Source of the DNA: Geodermatophilus ruber
Lineage (GTDB): Bacteria; Actinomycetota; Actinomycetes; Mycobacteriales; Geodermatophilaceae
Assembly: GCF_900114385.1 (NCBI RefSeq)
Contig: NZ_FOSW01000005.1
Location: forward strand, 234,116-298,115
Length of the DNA: 64,000 bases
Direction of reading: 5' to 3'
Positions 45,767 through 53,249 of this stretch are shown piece after piece. The notes beneath the pieces were generated by a model, which ran no database searches, was not told where the DNA came from, and saw nothing but the letters and a program-made list of their open reading frames with translations. Numbering within the stretch: position 1 is the first letter of the stretch; every line of letters starts with the position of its first letter. A program made the translations under genes and the position numbers.

Positions 45767-48478
45767 GTGACCAGCGGTACCGGGCGGACGACCTGGGTCT
45801 ACGAGTTCAGCCAGGGCAGCAAGGACCAGAAGGACCTGCTGGGCGGCAAGGGCGCGAACCTGGCCGAGATGACCAACCTCGGGCTGCCCGTGCCGCCCGG
45901 GTTCACCATCACCACCGACGCCTGCCGCTACTACCTCGAGCAGGGCAGCACCCCGCCGGACCTCGCCGACCAGGTCACCGAGCACCTGAGCGCGCTGGAG
46001 AAGGCGATGGGCAAGACCCTCGGGGACCCCGCCGACCCGCTGCTGGTCTCGGTGCGCTCGGGCGCGGCGGCCTCCATGCCCGGGATGATGGAGACCGTCC
46101 TCAACGTCGGGCTCAACGACGAGTCGGTGCGCGGCCTGGCCGCGCAGTCGGGCAGCGAACGCTTCGCCTGGGACTCCTACCGCCGGCTGATCCAGATGTT
46201 CGGCAAGACCGTGCTGGACATCGACGGGGAGCTGTTCGCGCACGCCCTCGACGAGGTGAAGCGGGAGCAGGGCACCGACTCAGACCTCGACCTGGACGCC
46301 GCGCACCTCGAGGACGTCGTCGGCCGGTTCAAGGCGATCGTGGCCGAGCAGTGCGGCCGGGACTTCCCGCAGGACCCCCGCGAGCAGCTGGATCTCGCCA
46401 TCAACGCCGTCTTCGACTCGTGGAACTCCGAGCGGGCGATCCTCTACCGCCGCCGCGAGCGCATCCCCGGCGACGCGGGCACCGCGGTCAACGTCGTCGC
46501 CATGGTCTTCGGCAATCTCGGGCCCGACTCGGGTACCGGCGTGGCCTTCACCCGCGATCCCGGCAGCGGCGCGCAGGGGGTGTACGGCGACTACCTGCAG
46601 AACGCGCAGGGGGAGGACGTCGTCGCCGGCATCCGCAACACCGTGCCGCTGCCCGAGCTCGAGCGGATCGACAAGGGCGCCTACGACGAGCTGCTGCGGA
46701 CCATGGAGCGGCTGGAGTCGCACTACCGCGACCTGTGCGACATCGAGTTCACCGTCGAGCGCAACAAACTGTGGATGCTGCAGACGCGGGTGGGCAAGCG
46801 CACCGCGGCCGCTGCGTTCGTCATCGCCACCCAGCTGGTCGACGAGGGCCTCATCGACATGGACGAGGCCGTCCGCCGGGTGACCGGCGACCAGCTGGGG
46901 CAGCTGATGTTCCCGCGGTTCGTCTCCGGCGGTGACGCCCAGGAGCTCACCCAGGGGATGAACGCCTCGCCCGGCGCCGCCGTCGGCAAGGCGGTGTTCT
47001 CCTCGGAGACCGCGGTGGAGTGGGCCGGCCGCGGGGAGAAGGTGGTCCTCGTCCGGCGGGAGACCAACCCCGACGACCTCGCCGGGATGATCGCCGCCGA
47101 GGGCGTGCTGACCAGCCGCGGTGGCAAGACCTCGCACGCGGCCGTCGTCGCGCGCGGGATGGGCAAGACCTGCGTCTGCGGCGCCGAGGAGCTGACCGTC
47201 GACACGGCGGGGAAGAAGTTCACCGCGCCCGGCGGCACGGAGGTCACCGAGGGCGACGTGATCTCCATCGACGGGTCGACCGGCAAGGTGTGGCTCGGCG
47301 AGGTGCCGGTCGAGCCGTCGTCGGTCGTCCGCTACTTCGAGGGCGAGATCGACCCCGAGTCCGACGAGGCCGACGACCTGGTGCGCAGCGTGCACCGGAT
47401 CCTCACCCACGCCGACTCCCGCCGGCGGCTGGGCGTGCGCACCAACGCCGACACCCCGGAGGACTCCGCCCGAGCCCGGCGCTTCGGCGCCCAGGGCATC
47501 GGGCTGTGCCGGACCGAGCACATGTTCCTCGGCGAGCGCCGGCAGCTGGTGGAGAAGCTGATCCTCGCCGAGGGGGACGACGAGCGGCAGGCCGCCCTCG
47601 ACGCCCTGGAGCCGCTGCAGCGGCAGGACTTCCTGGAGATCTTCGAGGAGATGGACGGGCTGCCGGTGACGGTGCGGCTGCTGGACCCGCCGCTGCACGA
47701 GTTCCTGCCCGACCTCACCGACCTCTCGGTCCGGGTGGCGGTGGCCGAGGCGCAGGGCCACCCCGACGAGGCCAACCTGCGGCTGCTGGCCGCCGTCCGC
47801 CGGCTGCACGAGCAGAACCCGATGCTCGGGCTGCGCGGGGTGCGGCTCGGCCTGGTCGTGCCCGGGTTGTTCGCGATGCAGGTGCGGGCCATCGCCGAGG
47901 CCGCGGCGGAGCGGAGGAAGGCCGGCGGCGACCCGCGGCCGGAGATCATGATCCCGCTGGTCGGCGCGGTGCAGGAGCTCGAGGCGATCCGGGAGGAGTC
48001 CGAGCGGGTGCTCGCCGAGGTGGCGGAGGCCCGCGGGGTCGACGTCCCGGCGCTGATCGGGACGATGATCGAGGTGCCCCGGGCCGCGCTGACCGCGGAG
48101 GAGATCGCGCAGTCGGCGGAGTTCTTCTCCTTCGGCACCAACGACCTCACCCAGATGACCTGGGGCTTCTCCCGGGACGACGTCGAGGCGGCGTTCTTCC
48201 ACGCCTACCTGGACAAGGGCATCTTCGGGATCTCCCCGTTCGAGTCGCTGGACCTCGACGGCGTCGGTCGGCTGGTGCAGATCGGCGTCGAGGGCGGCCG
48301 TCGGGCCCGGCCCGACCTCAAGCTCGGGATCTGCGGCGAGCACGGCGGCGACCCCGACTCGGTGCACTTCTTCCACGAGGTGGGCCTGGACTACGTGTCC
48401 TGTTCGCCGTTCCGGGTGCCGGTGGCCCGGCTGGAGGCCGGCCGGGCGGCGCTGGGGGCCGAGCGCGCCGGCTCCTGA
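45767..48478 (+). CDS. ppdK: Pyruvate phosphate dikinase
   Basis: 903-aa enzyme interconverting pyruvate, ATP and phosphate with PEP, AMP and diphosphate. ATP-grasp domain (residues ~1-350, GGKGANLAEMTNLGLPVPPGF), phosphohistidine swivel with RGGKTSHAAVVARGMGK near 450, and PEP-utilising TIM barrel (LCRTEHMF, GTNDLTQMTWGFSRDD, CGEHGGDP). GTG 45767 follows GCGGAGG. It may serve gluconeogenic PEP supply or diphosphate-linked glycolysis. Single gene, no PPDK regulatory kinase nearby. Confidence 0.95.
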   Translation: MTSGTGRTTWVYEFSQGSKDQKDLLGGKGANLAEMTNLGLPVPPGFTITTDACRYYLEQGSTPPDLADQVTEHLSALEKAMGKTLGDPADPLLVSVRSGAAASMPGMMETVLNVGLNDESVRGLAAQSGSERFAWDSYRRLIQMFGKTVLDIDGELFAHALDEVKREQGTDSDLDLDAAHLEDVVGRFKAIVAEQCGRDFPQDPREQLDLAINAVFDSWNSERAILYRRRERIPGDAGTAVNVVAMVFGNLGPDSGTGVAFTRDPGSGAQGVYGDYLQNAQGEDVVAGIRNTVPLPELERIDKGAYDELLRTMERLESHYRDLCDIEFTVERNKLWMLQTRVGKRTAAAAFVIATQLVDEGLIDMDEAVRRVTGDQLGQLMFPRFVSGGDAQELTQGMNASPGAAVGKAVFSSETAVEWAGRGEKVVLVRRETNPDDLAGMIAAEGVLTSRGGKTSHAAVVARGMGKTCVCGAEELTVDTAGKKFTAPGGTEVTEGDVISIDGSTGKVWLGEVPVEPSSVVRYFEGEIDPESDEADDLVRSVHRILTHADSRRRLGVRTNADTPEDSARARRFGAQGIGLCRTEHMFLGERRQLVEKLILAEGDDERQAALDALEPLQRQDFLEIFEEMDGLPVTVRLLDPPLHEFLPDLTDLSVRVAVAEAQGHPDEANLRLLAAVRRLHEQNPMLGLRGVRLGLVVPGLFAMQVRAIAEAAAERRKAGGDPRPEIMIPLVGAVQELEAIREESERVLAEVAEARGVDVPALIGTMIEVPRAALTAEEIAQSAEFFSFGTNDLTQMTWGFSRDDVEAAFFHAYLDKGIFGISPFESLDLDGVGRLVQIGVEGGRRARPDLKLGICGEHGGDPDSVHFFHEVGLDYVSCSPFRVPVARLEAGRAALGAERAGS

Positions 48479-48606
48479 TCGGGCTGCCCTCCCGCCGGGA
48501 TCAGCGGTGGCCGTCGGTCGCGTGTCGCGGAGCCGGTTGCCGGAGGTCACGGTGGGGTGGCGGGACGCACCGTCCCCGCGCGCCTCGAACCGACAGCACC
48601 GCGTGG

Positions 48607-48612
48607 TACCCA
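48607..48612 (+). promoter_or_regulatory. Leaderless -10 box (TACCCA) of the YdcF-like gene
   Basis: TACCCA(T) lies 6 nt before GTG 48619. It is a weaker TANNNT match than the others, since its last base is A rather than T. Confidence 0.4.
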
Positions 48613-48618
48613 TGACGC

Positions 48619-49248
48619 GTGGGGTCACGTGTCGGGAGCCTGGTGGGCAGGGCCGTCGGCGCCCTGGTGCTCGCGTTCGTGCTGATGGTCAGCTCCACCG
48701 CCGCGGCGATCTGGTGGACGGCGCGGCAGGACTCCCGCCCGTCGTCCGATGCGATCGTCGTGCTGGGGTCGGCGCAGTACAACGGCGTGCCGTCGTCGGT
48801 CTTCGAGGCGCGGCTCGAGCACGCCCTGTCGCTCTACGAGGACGGCGTCGCGCCGGTGGTGGTGACCGTGGGCGGCAAGGCGGCCGGTGACCAGTTCACC
48901 GAGGCCGAGGCCGGCCGGGACTACCTCGCGGGCGCGGGGATGCCCGCCGAGGCGCTGCTGGCGGTGCAGGAGGGCGTCGACACGCTGGAGAGCATGCGGG
49001 CCGTCGCGGCGGCCTTCGCCGAGCAGGGCTGGTCCCGCGCCGTGCTGGTGACCGACCCGTGGCACGCCATGCGCGCGGAGCGGATGGCCGAGGACGCCGG
49101 GATCGAGGCGGAGAGCTCACCGACCCGGCAGGGCCCGGCGGTGCAGACCCGCACCACGCAGTTCCGCTACATCCTCCGCGAGACTGCTGCCTACCTGGTG
49201 TACCGCGTGACCGGCGAGAGCGTCGCCGGCGCACCGGGGATCGGCTGA
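48619..49248 (+). CDS. YdcF/ElyC-like DUF218 membrane protein
   Basis: 209-aa protein with one N-terminal membrane helix (VGALVLAFVLMVSSTAAAIWW) and a DUF218 domain: DAIVVLGSAQYNG, then VTVGGKAAGDQFTEAEAGRDYL and VLVTDPWHAMRAERM. Relatives (ElyC, SanA, YdcF) act in cell-envelope polysaccharide metabolism. Chromosomal order usually has dgt before dnaG in actinobacteria; this gene stands there instead. GTG start. Confidence 0.82.
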   Translation: MGSRVGSLVGRAVGALVLAFVLMVSSTAAAIWWTARQDSRPSSDAIVVLGSAQYNGVPSSVFEARLEHALSLYEDGVAPVVVTVGGKAAGDQFTEAEAGRDYLAGAGMPAEALLAVQEGVDTLESMRAVAAAFAEQGWSRAVLVTDPWHAMRAERMAEDAGIEAESSPTRQGPAVQTRTTQFRYILRETAAYLVYRVTGESVAGAPGIG

Positions 49249-49261
49249 GCGAGGAGGAGCC

Positions 49262-49774
49262 GTGCTCGAGGTGGGCAAGGCCGGCTCGGCCGGCGTCGAG
49301 AAGGGCGTGCTGCCCGTGCTGCGCGGCGGCGCGGTGGTCGCGACCGTCCGCGCGTCGAACTGGAAGGAGGCGGCCACGGCCGTCGTCGGGGACCGCGAGT
49401 GGCTCTTCGCCAACCGGAAGCGGGAGCTGACCGCCCGCTGGGCGGTCGACCCGGAGGAGTCGGTCCGCCTGCGGGCGCGGCAGACCTCCTTCTGGAAGGG
49501 CACCTGGGAGGTCGACCTCGGGGGGGCGCCCCTGCGGCGCGAGACCGTCTCCTTCTGGAAGGGGACGCACCGGTACTCGACCGAGGGGCGGGTCGTTGCC
49601 GAGGTGGGCTCCACCGGCGGCTGGTCGCCGCGGCCGACCCTGAGCGCCGAGGACTCGCTGCCGCTGGAGGCCCGGGTCTTCCTGCTCTGGCTGGAGGTCG
49701 TCATCAACCGCCGGAACGCCGCGACGATCTCTGCGGGCGCCGGCGCCGCGGTCATCGTGGGTGGGAGCAGCTGA
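49262..49774 (+). CDS. Conserved protein of unknown function upstream of dnaG
   Basis: 170-aa protein with a strong ribosome site (GAGGAGGAG) before GTG 49262. It is rich in Trp and short beta segments with two near-repeats (TSFWKGTWEVDL and VSFWKGTHRYST). The pattern recalls tubby/LURP-one-like barrels, but this is a guess. The C terminus ends in a hydrophobic Ala/Gly stretch. It is coupled to dnaG by TGATG, so it is co-expressed with the primase. Confidence 0.7.
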   Translation: MLEVGKAGSAGVEKGVLPVLRGGAVVATVRASNWKEAATAVVGDREWLFANRKRELTARWAVDPEESVRLRARQTSFWKGTWEVDLGGAPLRRETVSFWKGTHRYSTEGRVVAEVGSTGGWSPRPTLSAEDSLPLEARVFLLWLEVVINRRNAATISAGAGAAVIVGGSS

Positions 49775-51657
49775 TGGCCGGCCGGGGACGGATCCGGGCC
49801 GCCGACATCGCGCTGGTCCGCGAGCGGAGCAAGATCGACGAGATCGTCGGCGAGCACCTGCAGCTCAAGCGCGCCGGTGGCGGCAGCCTCAAGGGGCTGT
49901 GTCCTTTTCACGACGAGAAGTCACCTTCTTTCCACGTCACCCCATCGAGAAATCTCTTTCATTGTTTTGGCTGCGGGGTGGGCGGTGACGTCATCTCCTT
50001 CATCCAGCAGATCGACCACCTGTCCTTCTCCGAGGCGGTCGAGCTGCTGGCCGGGCGGGCGAACGTCGAGCTGCACTACGAGGACGACGGCGGCCGGCCC
50101 ACCGGTGCCCCCGACCGCGCGCAGCCCGGGCAGCGGGCCCGCCTGGTGGCGGCCAACACCGCCGCGGCCGCGTTCTACGCCGAGCAGCTGGGCTCGCCCG
50201 AGGCCGCGCCGGCCCGCCAGTTCCTCGCCGACCGCGGGTTCGACCGGCAGGTGGCCCTCGACTTCAGCTGCGGTTTCGCCCCCGGCGGCTGGGACGTGCT
50301 GACCCGGCACCTGCGCGCCAAGGGCTACACCCAGGCCGAGCTGGTCACCGCCGGGCTGGCCAAGGAGTCCTCCCGCGGGACGCTGATCGACCGGTTCCAC
50401 CGCCGGCTGGTCTGGCCGATCCGGGACATCACCGGCGACGTCATCGGCTTCGGTGCGCGCAAGCTCATGGACGACGACCCGGGGCCCAAGTACCTCAACA
50501 CCCCGGAGACGCCGCTCTACAAGAAGAGCACCGTCCTCTACGGCATCGAGCGGGCCAAGCGGGACATCGCCCGCCGGCACCAGGCGGTGGTGGTCGAGGG
50601 CTACACCGACGTCATGGCCTGCCACCTGGCCGGGGTGACCACCGCGGTGGCCTCCTGCGGGACGGCGTTCGGCCCCGAGCACATCAGCGTGCTGCGCCGG
50701 TTGCTCATGGACCAGGACGAGTTCCGCGGCGAGGTGATCTACACCTTCGACGGGGACGCCGCCGGCCAGGCCGCCGCGATGAAGACCTTCGCCGAGGACC
50801 AGCGCTTCGTCGGCCAGACGTTCGTCGCCGTCGAGCCCGACGGCCGGGACCCGTGCGAGCTGCGCCAGGCGCACGGCGACGCCGCCGTCCGCGACCTGGT
50901 CGCCCGGCGGACCCCGCTGATCGCCTTCGTGCTGAAGACGACGCTGGCCGGCTACGACCTCGACACCGTCGAGGGCCGGGTGGCGGCGCTGGAGAAGACC
51001 GCGCCGCTGGTCGCGCAGATCAAGGACCACGCGCTGCGCCCGGCCTACGCCCGCCAGCTGGCCGGGATGATCGGCAACACCGACGAGGCCGAGGTGCTCC
51101 AGCGGGTCCGCCGGATGACGGGGGAGGGGGCGACGCCGCAGCGGGGCCGCGTCCGGACGCCGAAGCGGTCGCCGGACGACATCGCGGTCGCCGTGGAGCG
51201 CGAGGCGATCAAGGCCGCGCTGCAGGTGCCCGAGCTGGCCGGGCCCTCGTTCGACGCCATCCCCGTGGCGGCCTACACCGATCCGGACTACGCGGCGGTG
51301 GCGGCCGCGGTCGCCACCGCCGGGGGAGCGGCCGCCACCCGGGTCACCGGCCCGGCCTGGCTGGACGAGGTGGCCGCCGGCTGCACCCGGGACAGCGCCC
51401 GCGCGCTGCTGACCGCGCTGGCGGTGGAGCCCATGCAGTCGGTGGGGGAGGCCGACGGCGGGTACGTGAACGCCGTGCTGGCCCGGCTGGAGGAGATGCA
51501 CACCGTCCGCCAGGTGGCCGCGCTCAAGGGCCGGCTGCAGCGGATGAACCCGGTCGAGGCCGGGGACGCCTACATGAAGGCGTTCAGCGACCTCATGGCC
51601 CTCGAGCAGCAGGCGATCTCGCTGCGCAAGCGGGCGATGGGCGGGCTGGGCGAGTGA
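49774..51657 (+). CDS. dnaG: DNA primase DnaG
   Basis: 627-aa primase. CHC2 zinc finger CPFHDEKSPSFHV ... HCFGCG (~40-70), catalytic core with Toprim motifs VVEGYTDVMA and FDGDAAGQAA, and a C-terminal DnaB-binding helical domain. The codons of the zinc-finger region (49904-49978) are strikingly AT-rich next to the rest of the gene. The start overlaps the previous stop (TGATG), and the stop overlaps the next GTG. Confidence 0.96.
   Translation: MAGRGRIRAADIALVRERSKIDEIVGEHLQLKRAGGGSLKGLCPFHDEKSPSFHVTPSRNLFHCFGCGVGGDVISFIQQIDHLSFSEAVELLAGRANVELHYEDDGGRPTGAPDRAQPGQRARLVAANTAAAAFYAEQLGSPEAAPARQFLADRGFDRQVALDFSCGFAPGGWDVLTRHLRAKGYTQAELVTAGLAKESSRGTLIDRFHRRLVWPIRDITGDVIGFGARKLMDDDPGPKYLNTPETPLYKKSTVLYGIERAKRDIARRHQAVVVEGYTDVMACHLAGVTTAVASCGTAFGPEHISVLRRLLMDQDEFRGEVIYTFDGDAAGQAAAMKTFAEDQRFVGQTFVAVEPDGRDPCELRQAHGDAAVRDLVARRTPLIAFVLKTTLAGYDLDTVEGRVAALEKTAPLVAQIKDHALRPAYARQLAGMIGNTDEAEVLQRVRRMTGEGATPQRGRVRTPKRSPDDIAVAVEREAIKAALQVPELAGPSFDAIPVAAYTDPDYAAVAAAVATAGGAAATRVTGPAWLDEVAAGCTRDSARALLTALAVEPMQSVGEADGGYVNAVLARLEEMHTVRQVAALKGRLQRMNPVEAGDAYMKAFSDLMALEQQAISLRKRAMGGLGE
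49904..49978 (+). other. Low-GC patch in the dnaG zinc-finger code
   Basis: About 75 nt with ~47% GC (35 of 75 counted) inside a gene and window well above 70% GC. It uses otherwise avoided codons (CTT, TTT, TCT, AGA, AAT, TGT). The protein stays a normal CHC2 zinc finger, so this is a nucleotide-level anomaly. Confidence 0.85.
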
Positions 51658-52235
51658 GTCTCGCCGAGCGGCTGCGCCGGCGGTTCACCCGCCCCCCGGA
51701 GGCGGTGCGCGCGGTCGTTGCGGCCTCGACGGACCCCGACGAGCGGGTGCTCGCCTGGGGCGTGCTGGTGCGGGACGAGGGCTGGCTGGTCGCCACCTCC
51801 CGCGGGCTCCGGCGGGTGCCGACAGGCCTACCGCTCGACCGCGCCGGGACGGTCGAGGTGCTCCACTGGCACGAGGTGGGCTCGGCCCGCTGGACGGCGA
51901 CCGGCGAGGGCGGCGGCCGGTTCGAGGTGACGGCGCTGACCGAGGTGGAGCCCGGCGTCCAGGCGCGCCTGCCCGTGGAGCGCCACGCGCTCGCCGAGGC
52001 GGGGGACCTGCCGGCCGTCGTCCGCCGGCGGGTGAACCAGACGGTGGTCGCCAGCCACCGCGCCCCCCTCCCCGGCAGGGGCGGGGTGGTGCTGGTCGCG
52101 CGGCGAGTGCCCGGTCAGGCCGAGCGGGAGTGGGCGGTCGTGTTCGACGACGACGCCGACCGCAGCGACCCGGTCGCCCGGGAGGCCGCCCGGCAGAAGC
52201 TGGCCGACGCCGTCGCCGCCGAGCGGCCGAGCTGA
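51654..52235 (+). CDS. Conserved protein of unknown function after dnaG
   Basis: 193-aa soluble protein. It begins VSLAERLRRRFTRPPEAVRAVVAAS, followed by alternating beta segments (GWLVATSRGLRRVP, VLHWHEVGSARWTATG) and a C-terminal helix. The pattern is that of small actinobacterial proteins found after dnaG; no catalytic motif is recognised. GTG overlaps the dnaG stop (GTGA), so it belongs to the dnaG operon. Convergent with the YtxH-like gene, one base apart. Confidence 0.72.
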   Translation: MSLAERLRRRFTRPPEAVRAVVAASTDPDERVLAWGVLVRDEGWLVATSRGLRRVPTGLPLDRAGTVEVLHWHEVGSARWTATGEGGGRFEVTALTEVEPGVQARLPVERHALAEAGDLPAVVRRRVNQTVVASHRAPLPGRGGVVLVARRVPGQAEREWAVVFDDDADRSDPVAREAARQKLADAVAAERPS

Positions 52236-52236
52236 G

Positions 52237-52446
52237 TCAGCGGGGCGTCTCGTTGCCCATGCGGGTCTTCACCGAGTGCACCACGGCGTCGGCGCGGGCC
52301 TGGGCCATCCCGGCCAGCCCCTGCAGCTGCGGGTTCTCCTTGGCCTGGCCCCACGCGCGGCGGATCTGCTCGTAGCGCTCGCGGCCGGCCTTGGACCCGA
52401 GCACGTATCCGGCACCGAAGCCGGCGAGGAAGGACAGCTTCGCCAC
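52237..52446 (-). CDS. YtxH-like small membrane-associated protein
   Basis: 69-aa protein starting VAKLSFLAGFGAGYVLGSKAGRERYEQIR. The glycine-rich N-terminal hydrophobic segment followed by GSKAGRERY is the YtxH-like signature of actinobacteria, sometimes linked to stress, function unknown. GTG 52446 is preceded by GGAGGTTCCCC, a strong ribosome site. The C-terminal half is amphipathic helix. Confidence 0.8.
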   Translation of the reverse strand: MAKLSFLAGFGAGYVLGSKAGRERYEQIRRAWGQAKENPQLQGLAGMAQARADAVVHSVKTRMGNETPR

Positions 52447-52584
52447 GGGGAACCTCCAGCGCGATCCGGGGAACGGACGATCACGGTAACCGTGGCGGTG
52501 TGTGACGCGCGACGCCAGGCACCCTCCGCGGTGCCGCGGACGGCGTGGGGTACCCTCGTCCAGGCGAGCGGGTCACCCCGCCGG

Positions 52585-52657
52585 TCCCCCGTAGCTCAAT
52601 TGGCAGAGCATGCGACTGTTAATCGCAGGGTTATTGGTTCGAGTCCAATCGGGGGAG
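52585..52657 (+). tRNA. tRNA-Asn (anticodon GUU)
   Basis: A 73-nt cloverleaf: acceptor TCCCCCG/CGGGGGA, D arm with AGCTCAATTGGCAGAGC, anticodon stem TGCGA/TCGCA with anticodon GTT at 52618-52620, and T arm TTGG-TTCGAGT-CCAA. No CCA is encoded (CAA follows). It marks the left border of the accessory segment. Confidence 0.95.
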
Positions 52658-53249
52658 CAACACCGCAGGTCGGCGGCCTGCCTTGGCGTTAGCGCGGCTA
52701 ACTGGCCCCATTTTGTCCCCACTTCTCGTTATCTGGTCGGCCCTTGATCCCCGGGGCTGAAGGCCGAGAGCTACGAGGACGTTCCGCTGCTCGACCTCGT
52801 CGCGGCCTGCGACGCCCAGGACAAGCGGGCAGAGGCCGACGCCTATGTCGCCCGCATCCTGGCCAACCACGACGCCGAGGTGGAAGAAGATCTGCCGCCC
52901 CGGACAGCGGAGATCTTGTTCAGACGGCACTGGACCGATCGACCCGGATGACCTCGATCGCCGTGCGACCACCGCTCTGTGGCGGACATGCCGCTTCAGC
53001 AGCGCCCCTGCCTCGGTGAACTGCACCGCCGCGCATTGAGAGCGCTGCGCCCGGCCCACAGGGCCGTCACGACGCACAACCGCTCCCGACTCCGATCGGG
53101 GTCGTCCTCACCATGACCGACCGCAGCAGGCGGTCGAAGGCACTACGAGGAGGCTTCACGACCAGGGCCGCCACGACCTCGCGGACGTCCCTCTCCGTCT
53201 GGCTGCGTGCCGGGACGAACCGACGGTCGGGCGCGACCGCCGACCGCGT
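52658..53249. other. Degraded junction segment downstream of tRNA-Asn
   Basis: About 590 nt without an intact gene. It holds a gene remnant (52747-52951) and, near 52690-52725, an AT-richer stretch (TGGCCCCATTTTGTCCCCA) of the kind found just after tRNA-integrated elements. The rest has no consistent coding pattern. Confidence 0.55.
52747..52951 (+). pseudogene. Remnant of a protein-coding gene (C-terminal part)
   Basis: A frame open from 52747 to TGA 52949-52951 encodes ~67 residues of well-behaved, acidic, coding-like sequence (ESYEDVPLLDLVAACDAQDKRAEADAY ... PPRTAEILFRRHWTDRPG) with no start codon and an in-frame stop immediately upstream. It looks like the 3' end of a truncated gene, probably left from an integrative element. 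I do not recognise the family. Confidence 0.5.

Noticed and set aside
52744..53019. Small Arg-rich open frame after tRNA-Asn as a gene
   Set aside because: It lies out of frame with the coding-like remnant at 52747-52951 and has no ribosome site or conserved features.
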